Assembly: GCF_000359745.1 (NCBI RefSeq)
Contig: NZ_AQHN01000070.1
Coordinates: forward strand, 1 to 64,000
Length of the DNA: 64,000 bases
Reading direction: 5' to 3'
Origin: Rhizobium freirei PRF 81
GTDB taxonomy: Bacteria; Pseudomonadota; Alphaproteobacteria; Rhizobiales; Rhizobiaceae
Shown: positions 34,137 to 44,222 of the stretch, in pieces
Layout of the letters: each line of letters begins with the position of its first letter
Numbering within the stretch: position 1 is the stretch's first letter
Notes under the pieces: model-generated
What the model saw: the letters and a program-made list of their open reading frames with translations, nothing else
Told to the model about the DNA's origin: nothing
Databases searched by the model: none
Translations under genes and position numbers: made by a program

Positions 34137-34565
34137 ATGGATGACGCCGTAAAATCCCTTGAGGAGCTTTGCGCCGAGCGCGGCATGCGCATGACCGAGC
34201 AGCGCCGGATCATTGCGCGCATTATCGAAAGTTCCGAGGACCATCCGGATGTCGAAGAGCTCTATCGGCGCTCCGTGCAGGTGGATGCGAAGATTTCGAT
34301 CTCCACGGTGTATCGCACCGTAAAACTGTTCGAGGATGCCGGCCTTCTTGCCCGCCATGATTTCCGCGATGGACGCTCCCGCTACGAAACCGTGCCGGAA
34401 GAGCATCACGACCATCTGATCGACCTGAAAAGCGGTGAGGTGATCGAATTTCATTCGCCGGAGATCGAGGCTTTGCAGGAGCGTATTGCCCGCGAACACG
34501 GCTTCAAACTCGTCGACCACCGGCTGGAGCTTTACGGTATCCCGCTGAAGAAGGACGAAGCTTGA
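34137..34565 (+). CDS. fur: Fur-family regulator, probably the manganese-responsive Mur type
   Basis: A 142-residue Fur-family repressor with an N-terminal winged helix (MRMTEQRRIIARIIESSEDH, ISISTVYRTVKLFEDAG, about 15-80) and the metal site HHDHLIDLKSGEVIEF (H90, H91, H93). It lacks every CxxC structural-zinc cysteine: LIDLKSG replaces the LICLDCG of classical Fur. This cysteine-free form is that of rhizobial Mur proteins, which sense Mn(II) and repress sitABCD, whereas iron control in these bacteria rests on RirA and Irr. Metal preference is inferred. It lies 38 bases after rimI; the start is an ATG just after a TTG. Confidence 0.9.
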   Translation: MDDAVKSLEELCAERGMRMTEQRRIIARIIESSEDHPDVEELYRRSVQVDAKISISTVYRTVKLFEDAGLLARHDFRDGRSRYETVPEEHHDHLIDLKSGEVIEFHSPEIEALQERIAREHGFKLVDHRLELYGIPLKKDEA

Positions 34566-34598
34566 CGTGAAGGCTTTCATGCAGGAGCAAATGATTTG

Positions 34599-35393
34599 AT
34601 GACAAGGCTGCGCATCGGCTGTGCTGTCGCGGTCATCTGCATCGTCAGCGCCGTGATGCTGCCACTGCAGATCCTCTGCCTGCGCTTCGACTGGAAGCTC
34701 CGGCGCTATCTGCCCCGCTACTGGCATCGCATCGTTTGCTATTGTCTTGGTGTCCGTATCCATGTGGTCGGCGATATGGAGACCAGCCGGCCGTTGATGC
34801 TGGCTTCCAACCATTCGTCCTGGCTCGACATTCTCGTCCTTTCGGCAGTGGCCGACGTCTCTTTCATCGCCAAGTCCGAGGTGCGCGACTGGCCGATCTT
34901 CGGCCTTTTCGCGCAGTGGCAGAAGAGCGTGTTCGTCGAGCGCGAGCAGAAGCGCAAGACGGGCGAGCAGGTGAACGAGATCGCCGATCGCATGGCCGAT
35001 GGAGAAATCATGGTGCTGTTTCCGGAGGGGACCACCTCGGACGGCAATCGCCTGCTCGAAGTCAAGTCCTCGCTGTTTGGTGCCGCGGCGGCTGCCCTGC
35101 CGAAGGCGCCGGATGCGGTCGTACATGTCCAGCCGGTCGCGGTCGCCTATACCCGCGTTCATGGCACACCCATGGGGCGCTATTATCGCCCGCTGACGGC
35201 GTGGCCGGGCGATATCGAACTCGTGCCGCATCTGAAGGGCATCTTCCAGTGCGGTGCCATCGATGTCGACGTTTGCTTCGGCGAGGCGGTCGATTATCGT
35301 GTCGGCACCAACCGCAAGGAAGTCAGCGCCACCATCGCGCGGCGTATTCGCAATTTGCTCGCCAGCCGTCTGCTTGGCCGCGAGATCGCTTGA
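34599..35393 (+). CDS. olsA: Lyso-ornithine lipid O-acyltransferase (OlsA/PlsC family)
   Basis: A 264-residue PlsC-family 1-acylglycerol-3-phosphate-type acyltransferase with an N-terminal membrane segment (IGCAVAVICIVSAVMLPLQI). The catalytic HX4D motif is H72 to D77 in SNHSSWLDILVLS, and FPEGTTSDG is motif III. In Sinorhizobium the PlsC homologue next to miaB is the enzyme that adds the second acyl chain to lyso-ornithine lipid. By synteny this gene is OlsA, with OlsB encoded 17 kb upstream; from sequence alone it could also be a phospholipid PlsC. AGGAG precedes the ATG. Confidence 0.85.
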   Translation: MTRLRIGCAVAVICIVSAVMLPLQILCLRFDWKLRRYLPRYWHRIVCYCLGVRIHVVGDMETSRPLMLASNHSSWLDILVLSAVADVSFIAKSEVRDWPIFGLFAQWQKSVFVEREQKRKTGEQVNEIADRMADGEIMVLFPEGTTSDGNRLLEVKSSLFGAAAAALPKAPDAVVHVQPVAVAYTRVHGTPMGRYYRPLTAWPGDIELVPHLKGIFQCGAIDVDVCFGEAVDYRVGTNRKEVSATIARRIRNLLASRLLGREIA

Positions 35394-35454
35394 TTTCCAG
35401 GTGATTCCAACTTTTTCATTTTCTCCGAGGGCAAAAGCCACTACATAGCGGCGC

Positions 35455-36867
35455 ATGACCAAGGACAGCCTGACCCTCGACGCCCCGGCGACCGACGATT
35501 TGCAGCTCGGCCCCCGCGACGGCTCCAACAGCCGCAAGGTCTTTATCAAGACCTACGGCTGCCAGATGAACGTCTATGATTCCACGCGGATGAGCGATGC
35601 GCTCTCCCGCGACGGCTATGAGCCGACCGAGGACATGGAAGAGGCCGACCTCGTCCTTTTGAATACCTGTCACATCCGCGAAAAGGCGGCCGAAAAGGTC
35701 TATTCCGCACTCGGTCGCCTGCGCGAGATGAAGAAGCGCAAGGCTGCCGACGGCCGCGAGATGATGATCGGCGTCACCGGCTGCGTCGCCCAGGCCGAAG
35801 GCGAGGAGATTCTTCGCCGTGCGCCCGCCGTCGATGTCGTCATCGGCCCGCAGACCTATCATCGCCTGCCGGACGCGCTTCGCCGCGCCAAGGAGGGCCA
35901 GCGCGTCGTCGATACCGAATATGCGATCGAGGACAAGTTCGAGCACCTGCCGATTGCCGAGAAAACGAAGATCCGCGCCCGCGGCGTCACTGCCTTCCTG
36001 ACGGTGCAGGAAGGGTGCGACAAGTTCTGCACTTTCTGCGTGGTGCCCTATACGCGCGGCTCCGAAGTCTCGCGTCCGGTCGCCCAGATCGTCGAAGAGG
36101 CTGAAAAACTTGTGGATGGCGGCGTGCGCGAAATCACGCTGCTCGGCCAGAATGTCAACGCCTGGCACGGCGCCGGTCCCACAGGTGAAGCCTGGAGCCT
36201 CGGCGACCTCCTCTATCGCCTGGCCGAAATCCCGGGTCTTGCCCGCCTGCGTTACACCACCAGTCACCCGCGCGACATGGATGACCGCCTGATCGGCGCG
36301 CACCGTGACCTGCGCACGCTGATGCCCTATCTGCACCTGCCGGTTCAGGCCGGTTCGGACCGTATTCTGAAGGCGATGAACCGCCGGCATACGGCGGCCG
36401 AATACCTCGCTCTCATCGAGAAAATCCGCGCTGCACGGCCGGATATCGCCCTTTCCGGCGATTTCATTGTCGGCTTCCCGGGGGAGACAGATCAGGATTT
36501 TGAGGATACATTGAAGCTGATCGAGGAGGTGAATTATGCACAGGCCTTCTCGTTCAAATATTCCACGCGGCCGGGTACGCCCGGCGCTGACTTGAAGGAT
36601 CAGGTGCCCGAAGAGGTCAAGACCGAGCGGTTGGAACGGTTGCAGGCGCTATTGCTGAAGCAGCAGCATGCGTTCGCCGAGGCCTGTGTGGGCAAAACAG
36701 TGGATATCCTTCTGGAAAAGCCGGGCCGCATGCCTGGCCAGTTGATTGGACGCTCTCCCTGGCTGCAATCTGTGAATGTTGATGCAAAAGCATCGCAAAT
36801 CGGTGACATTATCAACGTACGAATCACCGGAACCAGCACCAACAGCCTGTTTGCTGATTTGCTCTAG
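35455..36867 (+). CDS. miaB: tRNA-2-methylthio-N6-dimethylallyladenosine synthase MiaB
   Basis: MiaB methylthiolates i6A37 of tRNAs reading UNN codons. The 470-residue protein has the UPF0004 domain with three cluster cysteines (FIKTYGCQMNVYDSTRM, LLNTCHIREKAAEK, GVTGCVAQ), the radical-SAM CxxxCxxC at C188, C192 and C195 (GCDKFCTFCVVPYTRG), and a C-terminal TRAM domain (VDILLEKPGRMPGQLIGRSP). The N-terminal 20 residues are a variable extension. It follows olsA by 61 bases and precedes phoH by 30. Confidence 0.96.
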   Translation: MTKDSLTLDAPATDDLQLGPRDGSNSRKVFIKTYGCQMNVYDSTRMSDALSRDGYEPTEDMEEADLVLLNTCHIREKAAEKVYSALGRLREMKKRKAADGREMMIGVTGCVAQAEGEEILRRAPAVDVVIGPQTYHRLPDALRRAKEGQRVVDTEYAIEDKFEHLPIAEKTKIRARGVTAFLTVQEGCDKFCTFCVVPYTRGSEVSRPVAQIVEEAEKLVDGGVREITLLGQNVNAWHGAGPTGEAWSLGDLLYRLAEIPGLARLRYTTSHPRDMDDRLIGAHRDLRTLMPYLHLPVQAGSDRILKAMNRRHTAAEYLALIEKIRAARPDIALSGDFIVGFPGETDQDFEDTLKLIEEVNYAQAFSFKYSTRPGTPGADLKDQVPEEVKTERLERLQALLLKQQHAFAEACVGKTVDILLEKPGRMPGQLIGRSPWLQSVNVDAKASQIGDIINVRITGTSTNSLFADLL

Positions 36868-36897
36868 GTTCCGGACCGGCACAAGGAGCCACACCGC

Positions 36898-37950
36898 TTG
36901 AACGGACAGGAATTGGTTTCTTCTTCATCGCGCCAGCCCCGCACCGCGAGCGACGCCAATCACTTCATCTTGACGTTCGAAAATAATCGGTTCGCCAGCG
37001 AACTGTTCGGTCAGTTCGATCAGAACTTGAAGCTGCTCGAGGAGCGTCTCGGCATCGATGCCAGAGCTCGCGGCAATTCGGTCGTCATAACAGGCGATGT
37101 GCCGGCCACCAATCAGGCGCGACGGACGCTCGATTACCTCTATGACAAGCTGCAAAAAGGCGGCAATGTAGAGCGTTCCGACGTTGAAGGCGCGATCCGC
37201 ATGGCGGTTGCCGCCGATGACCAGTTGACGCTGCCGACCATGGAGAGAAAAGCCAAGTTGACGATGGCGCAGATTTCGACGCGCAAGAAGACGATCATTG
37301 CGCGCACGCCGACGCAGGATGCCTATATGCGGGCGCTGGAGCGCTCCGAATTGGTCTTAGGCGTCGGTCCGGCCGGCACCGGCAAGACCTATCTTGCCGT
37401 CGCGCATGCGGCCCAGCTTCTGGAACGCGGTGCCGTGGAAAAGATCATCCTGTCGCGCCCTGCCGTCGAAGCCGGCGAGCGTCTCGGCTTCCTGCCCGGC
37501 GACATGAAGGAAAAGGTCGATCCCTATCTGCGTCCGCTCTACGACGCGCTCTACGACATGATGCCGGGCGACAAGGTCGAACGCGCCATCACCGCAGGCG
37601 TCATCGAGATCGCGCCGCTCGCCTTCATGCGTGGCCGCACGCTAGCCAACGCAGCTGTCATCCTCGACGAAGCGCAGAACACCACATCCATGCAGATGAA
37701 GATGTTCCTGACCCGTCTCGGCGAGAACTCGCGGATGATCGTAACCGGTGATCCGAGCCAGATCGACTTGCCGCGCGGCGTCAAATCGGGGCTGGTCGAG
37801 GCACTTCAGCTGCTGAACGGCGTCGAGGGCATCACCATCGTCCGCTTCAAGGATACCGATGTCGTCCGTCATCCGCTGGTGGCGCGCATCGTCCGGGCAT
37901 ACGATTCCACCTATGCCGCCCAGGCAGAGGAAAGCGATCCGCAGATCTGA
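36898..37950 (+). CDS. phoH: PhoH family ATPase
   Basis: A 350-residue PhoH-like P-loop protein with Walker A GVGPAGTGKTYLAVAHAAQL (about residues 155-175), HLGFLPGD-like ERLGFLPGDMKEKVDPYLRP, Walker B ANAAVILDEAQNTT and the motif MIVTGDPSQIDLPRG. The N-terminal 120 residues carry a KH-like segment (NNRFASELFGQFDQNLKLLE). phoH followed by ybeY is one of the most conserved bacterial gene pairs and hints at RNA or ribosome work, but its biochemical role is unsettled. The TTG start is supported by AAGGAG upstream. Confidence 0.93.
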   Translation: MNGQELVSSSSRQPRTASDANHFILTFENNRFASELFGQFDQNLKLLEERLGIDARARGNSVVITGDVPATNQARRTLDYLYDKLQKGGNVERSDVEGAIRMAVAADDQLTLPTMERKAKLTMAQISTRKKTIIARTPTQDAYMRALERSELVLGVGPAGTGKTYLAVAHAAQLLERGAVEKIILSRPAVEAGERLGFLPGDMKEKVDPYLRPLYDALYDMMPGDKVERAITAGVIEIAPLAFMRGRTLANAAVILDEAQNTTSMQMKMFLTRLGENSRMIVTGDPSQIDLPRGVKSGLVEALQLLNGVEGITIVRFKDTDVVRHPLVARIVRAYDSTYAAQAEESDPQI

Positions 37951-37968
37951 TCTGCGGTGCGGAAACCT

Positions 37969-38475
37969 ATGACCGAACTCGACATACAGATCAGCGTGGA
38001 GGAGGGCGATTGGCCCTCCGAAGAGCAATTGCAGTCGCTCGCCGAGCGTGTGCTGGGCGAGGCTGCAGCCTATCTCAAGAAACACGAGAAACAGCCTTTT
38101 CCGAAAATGGCGCCGGAATTGTCGTTGGTGTTCACCGACGACGCCTCGATCCGTGAGATCAATGCGGAATGGCGTTCGCAGGACAAGGCGACGAATGTGC
38201 TCTCCTTCCCCGCCTTTCCGCTGGTGCCCGGCGGCAAGCCCGGCCCCATGCTCGGTGATATCATCATCGCCAGGGAGACGGTGGAGCGCGAGGCAATCGA
38301 TCTCGAAAAGAGTTTTGACGACCATCTGACCCATTTGATGGTGCATGGTTTCTTGCATCTCTTCGGCTACGATCATATGAATAATAGCGAAGCTGAAAGA
38401 ATGGAGGGGCTGGAGACTCGCATTTTGGCGAAGCTTGGCCTATCTGATCCCTATGCGGGACAAGACCCCATTTGA
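37969..38475 (+). CDS. ybeY: Endoribonuclease YbeY (rRNA maturation factor)
   Basis: YbeY is a metal-dependent single-strand endoribonuclease needed for 16S rRNA 3' maturation and, in Sinorhizobium, for small-RNA regulation. The 168-residue protein has the zinc motif HGFLHLFGYDH (H126, H130, H136) and the conserved substrate-cleft segment EINAEWRSQDKATNVLSFP with R and T/N residues. It follows phoH by 18 bases and precedes the CBS-domain gene, the usual phoH-ybeY-corC-lnt order. A GTG four codons earlier is a possible alternative start. Confidence 0.95.
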   Translation: MTELDIQISVEEGDWPSEEQLQSLAERVLGEAAAYLKKHEKQPFPKMAPELSLVFTDDASIREINAEWRSQDKATNVLSFPAFPLVPGGKPGPMLGDIIIARETVEREAIDLEKSFDDHLTHLMVHGFLHLFGYDHMNNSEAERMEGLETRILAKLGLSDPYAGQDPI

Positions 38476-38500
38476 TTTGAACCCTGTCTGACCAGGAACA

Positions 38501-39670
38501 ATGAGCGACTTTACGACAAGACCGGCCCCCGAGGCCAAAGATGGAGCCGATACGGCCTCCTCCGACGAGGCGGGCAGTAGTAGCACCGGCAAGCGATCTC
38601 AATCTTCATTCTGGGCGCGTGCAGCGCGCATTCTCCGCCCGGCGCAGGGAGCCGCGCGGTTGCGCGAGGATCTCGCCGACGCGCTGATGACCAACGCCGC
38701 CGGTGACGATGCCTTCTCTCCGGATGAGCGGGCGATGCTGCACAACATCCTGCGTTTCCGCGAAGTGCGCGTCGAGGATGTCATGGTGCCGCGCGCCGAC
38801 ATCGAGGCCGTGGACCAGAACATCACCATCGGCGAGCTGATGATCCTCTTCGAGGAAAGCGGCCGCTCGCGCATGCCCGTCTATGCCGACACGCTGGATG
38901 ACCCGCGCGGCATGGTGCATATCCGCGACCTCCTGTCCTATGTCGCCAAGCAGGCCCGCAACAAGCGACGCGCCGGCAGCGCCAGGACGGCCGCCGCTAC
39001 GGCGACCGGTGCCGCCACCGAAAAGGCGCCGCGCGCGGCCAAGCCGAATTTCGATCTTTCGCGTGTCGATCTGCAGAAGACGCTAGCCGAGGCCGGCATC
39101 ATCCGCAAGATCCTGTTCGTCCCGCCCTCCATGCTTGCCTCCGACCTCTTGCGCCGCATGCAGGTCAACCGCACTCAGATGGCGCTTGTTATCGACGAGT
39201 ATGGCGGCACGGACGGTCTGGCCTCGCATGAGGATATCGTCGAAATGGTCGTCGGCGACATCGACGACGAGCACGATGACGACGAAGTGATGTTCAAGCG
39301 CGTTTCAGAAGACATCTTCGTTGCCGATGCCCGTGTCGAGCTGGAGGAGATCGCCGCGGCGATCGGCCCGGATTTCGACATCAGCGAACAGGTGGACGAG
39401 GTGGACACGCTCGGCGGCCTGATCTTCTCGGCGCTTGGCCGCATTCCGGTGCGTGGCGAGGTGGTGCAGGCGCTTCCAGGCTTCGAGTTTCATATTCTCG
39501 ATGCCGATCCGCGCCGCATCAAGCGGGTGCGCATCACCCGCAAGCGACATGCTGCTCGCCGACGGCCGGCGAAGGCGGAAGGCGAGGGCGGTGTGCCCGA
39601 GCGCGGCCTGTCGTCACCGGACGCAATTGCTGAGGAAACTCCGATCGAGCGCAACGCCGCCGGCCAATAA
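38501..39670 (+). CDS. corC: CBS-domain CorC/HlyC family protein
   Basis: A 389-residue soluble CorC/TlyC protein. Tandem CBS domains (about 85-245) include VEDVMVPRADIEAVDQNITI, MVHIRDLLSYVA and MALVIDEYGGTDGLASHEDI, followed by the transporter-associated CorC_HlyC domain (about 265-345, VDEVDTLGGLIFSALGRIPV, GFEFHILDADPRRIKRVRI). The CBS pair is split by an Ala/Lys-rich insert (about residues 150-185). The membrane DUF21 domain of the larger relatives is absent. CorC is linked to magnesium and cobalt efflux in Salmonella, but the role in rhizobia is unclear. Confidence 0.9.
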   Translation: MSDFTTRPAPEAKDGADTASSDEAGSSSTGKRSQSSFWARAARILRPAQGAARLREDLADALMTNAAGDDAFSPDERAMLHNILRFREVRVEDVMVPRADIEAVDQNITIGELMILFEESGRSRMPVYADTLDDPRGMVHIRDLLSYVAKQARNKRRAGSARTAAATATGAATEKAPRAAKPNFDLSRVDLQKTLAEAGIIRKILFVPPSMLASDLLRRMQVNRTQMALVIDEYGGTDGLASHEDIVEMVVGDIDDEHDDDEVMFKRVSEDIFVADARVELEEIAAAIGPDFDISEQVDEVDTLGGLIFSALGRIPVRGEVVQALPGFEFHILDADPRRIKRVRITRKRHAARRRPAKAEGEGGVPERGLSSPDAIAEETPIERNAAGQ

Positions 39671-39748
39671 GTTCCGCTTCGGCGGGACAAATCGGCAATT
39701 CTTTGAAAGACTGCCGCCAGTTGATTCGCAGTTGGACGGAGCTGGCGC

Positions 39749-41350
39749 ATGGAATGGCTTTCGGGCAGGGTGATCCTCGTCTGGGGTTTAAAACGTGCGT
39801 TGCTTGCGATTTTGGCCGGTGCCGTCGGCGTGCTGGCGCTGCCGCCCTTCGGCTTTTTTGCAGCGATGTTCATCTCTTTCACGCTGCTCGTCTGGCTGCT
39901 CGACGGCGTCGCGGCCAGTCCCGATAGCGGACTTTTCGGCCGGCTATGGCCGGCCTTCTTCACGGGCTGGCTGTTCGGTTTCGGCTATTTCGTCGCCGGT
40001 CTGTGGTGGCTCGGCCACGCGCTGCTGATCGATGCCGAAGAGTTCGCCTGGGCCTTGCCGCTGGCAATCCTCGGCCTGCCGGCCTTCCTGGCGATCTTCT
40101 ATGGCGTGGCGACCACGCTTGCCCGCATCCTGTGGTCCGACGGCATGGGGCGCATCGCGGCGCTCGCATTCGGCTTCGGCATCCTCGAATGGCTACGCAG
40201 CTTTCTTTTCACTGGATTTCCCTGGAATGCCATCGGCTATGGCGCCATGCCCATTCCGCTGATGATGCAGTCGGCGCATGTGATCGGCATGCTTGGGGTG
40301 ACTGTGCTTGCCGTCTTCGTCTTCGCCGCGCCGGCCTTGCTCGGCACGCGCCAGGGGCGGGTGCCTGGGATCGGGCTTGCACTTTTGCTCGCCGCCGCTC
40401 ATCTCGGCTATGGCTATTATGCGCTGAACCTGCCGGATACGCCGCCGGCCAGCGGCAAGGCGGCGCCGGTCGTGCGCATCGTCCAGCCGTCCATCGATCA
40501 GGAGGCGAAGATGGACACGGATGCCGATCGCACCGCCATCTTCGACAAGCATCTGGCACTCTCCGTGCAGCCGCCGACAAACGGCGGCAAGCGCCCCGAT
40601 ATCATCGTCTGGCCCGAGACGGCGGTCCCGTTCATCCTCACAGACAACAGGGATGCGCTCGCTCGCATCGCCGATCAGCTGGAGGACGATCAGGTCCTGA
40701 TCACAGGCGCCGTTCGTGTCGAGGACATGGGCCCAGGCACCGCGCCACGCTACTATAATTCGATCTATGTCATCGATGGCCGCGGCCAGATCATCGACGC
40801 CTCGGATAAGACCCATCTCGTCCCCTTCGGCGAATATGTGCCCTTCGAACATATCCTGAGCTACCTTGGAATCGAGAATGTCGTGGAATTGCCGGGAGGG
40901 TTTTCCGCGGCCACCAAGCGGCAGCTGTTGGCCATGCCTGACGGCATCAAGCTCTATCCGCTGATCTGCTACGAGATCATCTTCCCGAACGAGATGACAT
41001 CGGAAATCCACCAGGCCAACGCGATCCTGAACGTGACGAACGACGGCTGGTTCGGGGATACGCCAGGCCCATATCAGCACTTCCTGCAGGCAAGGGTGAG
41101 GGCGGTGGAGCAGGGGCTTCCTCTGATTCGCAGTGCCAATACGGGCATCTCCGCCTTCGTCGATCCGCATGGCCGGGTGCTCTCCGGAATCGGCTATAAT
41201 CAGGAGGGATTTATCGACACGACTTTAAGTGGCGCAACTGTGTCGCGCGTCGATGATAAAGCCCGGAAAACATACTTTTGGTTGATTGTCGGTCTGGTCG
41301 GCATGGCTGCCGCCATTTCACGCATGGGTTTTATTCCAAGGGTGAATTGA
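39749..41350 (+). CDS. lnt: Apolipoprotein N-acyltransferase
   Basis: Lnt adds the third acyl chain to lipoproteins in the inner membrane, completing the pathway in which LspA (also in this window) acts second. The 533-residue protein has about seven N-terminal transmembrane helices and a periplasmic nitrilase domain with the triad E290 (WPETAVPFIL), K354 (DKTHLVPFGEYVPFE) and C407 (LICYEIIFPNE). NVTNDGWFGDTPGPYQH and RSANTGISAFVDPHGRVL are typical of Lnt. It follows corC by 78 bases, a conserved pairing. Confidence 0.96.
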   Translation: MEWLSGRVILVWGLKRALLAILAGAVGVLALPPFGFFAAMFISFTLLVWLLDGVAASPDSGLFGRLWPAFFTGWLFGFGYFVAGLWWLGHALLIDAEEFAWALPLAILGLPAFLAIFYGVATTLARILWSDGMGRIAALAFGFGILEWLRSFLFTGFPWNAIGYGAMPIPLMMQSAHVIGMLGVTVLAVFVFAAPALLGTRQGRVPGIGLALLLAAAHLGYGYYALNLPDTPPASGKAAPVVRIVQPSIDQEAKMDTDADRTAIFDKHLALSVQPPTNGGKRPDIIVWPETAVPFILTDNRDALARIADQLEDDQVLITGAVRVEDMGPGTAPRYYNSIYVIDGRGQIIDASDKTHLVPFGEYVPFEHILSYLGIENVVELPGGFSAATKRQLLAMPDGIKLYPLICYEIIFPNEMTSEIHQANAILNVTNDGWFGDTPGPYQHFLQARVRAVEQGLPLIRSANTGISAFVDPHGRVLSGIGYNQEGFIDTTLSGATVSRVDDKARKTYFWLIVGLVGMAAAISRMGFIPRVN

Positions 41351-41498
41351 CCAAAAAACCCTAAAATTGCATAGTGCTGGCTATCCGCCTTTTGAACGTA
41401 GACTGGAGGCCTTGGGGGCGTCGGCTGCAACGTGGCGTTATAGGGGTGGAGAAGGGTACCGGGTGGCAGGTCCTGAATTCAACCTATGTTAGGGTAAA

Positions 41499-41921
41499 AT
41501 GATGATTGAAAACAAAAAGAAGCCGAACCCCATCGACATTCATGTCGGTAGCCGCATACGCCTCCGCCGCACGATGCTTGGCATGAGCCAGGAGAAACTC
41601 GGCGAAAGCCTTGGAATCACCTTTCAGCAGATCCAGAAGTATGAGAAAGGCACCAATCGCGTTGGCGCCAGCCGCCTCCAGAATATCTCCAGCATTCTCA
41701 ATGTCCCGGTCTCCTTCTTCTTCGAAGACGCTCCGGGTGAGCATACGGCCACTGCGGGGGGCATGGCCGAAGCATCCAGCTCTAACTATGTCGTCGATTT
41801 CCTGTCCTCTTCCGAGGGGCTGCAGCTCAATCGAGCCTTCGTGAAGATCTCCGACGGCAAGGTTCGGCGCAAGGTGGTCGAACTGGTCAAGGCACTTGCC
41901 GCCGAGGCGGACGCCGAATAG
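41499..41921 (+). CDS. XRE-family helix-turn-helix regulator
   Basis: A 140-residue regulator with an N-terminal Cro/C1-type HTH (about 13-67: VGSRIRLRRTMLGMSQEKLG, ESLGITFQQIQKYEKGTNRV, ASRLQNISSILNVPVSFFF) and a short C-terminal region (DFLSSSEGLQLNRAFVKISD). Close relatives are found next to metK in many rhizobia. Similar proteins have been called SdbR- or PraR-like. PraR of Rhizobium controls biofilm and quorum sensing and has this size and fold, but I cannot confirm that identity. Two adjacent ATGs are possible starts. A GC hairpin plus TTTT follows. Confidence 0.88.
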   Translation: MMIENKKKPNPIDIHVGSRIRLRRTMLGMSQEKLGESLGITFQQIQKYEKGTNRVGASRLQNISSILNVPVSFFFEDAPGEHTATAGGMAEASSSNYVVDFLSSSEGLQLNRAFVKISDGKVRRKVVELVKALAAEADAE

Positions 41922-41955
41922 TCCTTCGCGGACGATACAAACCGAAGAAGTCAGG

Positions 41956-41979
41956 AGGCGGTCATTTTGGCCGCCTTTT
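41956..41979 (+). terminator. Intrinsic terminator after the XRE regulator
   Basis: AGGCGG and CCGCCT form a six-base GC stem around a nine-base loop (TCATTTTGG), with CTTTTC following. It lies 34 bases after the regulator stop and well before metK, so metK probably has its own promoter in the AT-rich stretch at 41980-42035 (for example GATATAAAGATATATTTATG). Confidence 0.7.
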
Positions 41980-42036
41980 CTGCATTTACGGCAAAATTTT
42001 ATCACTTCGGCCGGGATATAAAGATATATTTATGTC

Positions 42037-42076
42037 CTTGTTCGTCTTGTTTTTCGAGGCGGAGACGAATATCAAG
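42037..42076 (+). promoter_or_regulatory. Leader hairpin upstream of metK (unassigned)
   Basis: CTTG-TTCGTCT pairs with AGACGAA-TAT-CAAG around a 15-base loop (11 paired bases with a three-base bulge), 32 bases before the metK start. It lacks the conserved features of the SAM-II riboswitch as I know them, and no terminator with a U-tract follows, so a riboswitch cannot be claimed. It may affect mRNA stability or translation. Confidence 0.35.
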
Positions 42077-42108
42077 AGCGGAGATTTGTTCTTTGAGGGG
42101 AATCCCAC

Positions 42109-43358
<1,250 letters not shown>

Positions 43359-43362
<4 letters not shown>

Positions 43363-44060
43363 TCGACGTCGAGCGCCGGTCGCGGGCGACGGAAGCATTC
43401 TTCGGGCGGCGCAAGGGTAAGGCCTTGCGCGGCCAGCAGGCTGAAACGCTGGAAGTCTTGCTGCCGCAATATATCGTCGATCTTTCCGCTCCGGCGCCAC
43501 AGCCGCTGAATGATCTCTTCCCGGTGCAGACCGAGCCTCTGCGCCTGGAGATCGGCTTCGGCGGCGGCGAGCATCTGATTCACAGGGCATTGGAGCAGCC
43601 GACGACCGGCTTCATCGGCGTCGAGCCCTTCGTCAATTCGATGCAGAAGCTGCTTGCGCGCGTCGGTGAGACCGGCGCCCGCAATATCCGCGTTTACAAC
43701 GACGACGCCACCCAGCTGCTCGATTGGCTGCCGGACGGCTGCCTGGATCAGATCGATCTGCTCTATCCGGATCCCTGGCCGAAGAAGAAGCACTGGAAGC
43801 GCCGTTTCGTTTCGCAGGTCAATCTCACGCGCTTCCATCGCGTGCTGAAGCCGGGCGCACTCTTCTGCTTTGCCTCCGACATAGACACCTATGTCAATTG
43901 GACGCTGCAGCACTGCCACACCCATGGCGGCTTCGAATGGACTGCGCACAATGCCGCCGACTGGCTGACGCCCTATGAGGGCTGGCCGAGCACGCGCTAC
44001 GAGGCGAAGGCCCGGCGCGAAGGGCGTTCGTCCGCTTATCTGACCTTCAAGAAAATCTGA
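43359..44060 (+). CDS. trmB: tRNA (guanine-N7-)-methyltransferase TrmB
   Basis: TrmB makes m7G46 in tRNA variable loops. The 233-residue Rossmann methyltransferase has the SAM motif LRLEIGFGGGEHLIHRALEQ, the acidic contact FIGVEPFVNSMQKLL, and the family-specific IDLLYPDPWPKKKHWKRRFV, followed by RVLKPGALFCFASDI. It is coupled to metK. In many rhizobia ribosome-maturation genes (rimP-nusA-infB) follow, but here a 162-base gap (44061-44222) with a short GACCGCC-AGGC-GAGGCGGTC-type hairpin leads into a minus-strand gene. Confidence 0.95.
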
Positions 44061-44222
44061 TTGGTTGGCTTTTATGGCGGGAGCAAGCAATTGCTTCTGT
44101 CGCATCATCCTTGCTCGGACCGCCAGGCGAGGCGGTCTGGATCATGCGCGCGCATCGCAATACGGGTCGGCTCGGCGGGTTCTTACGAACGGCGAGCATC
44201 ACCCTTGCGCGACACCGGCGGG

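Noticed and set aside
41980..42108. SAM-II riboswitch before metK
   Set aside because: The conserved pseudoknot core was not recognised; only a simple hairpin is visible.
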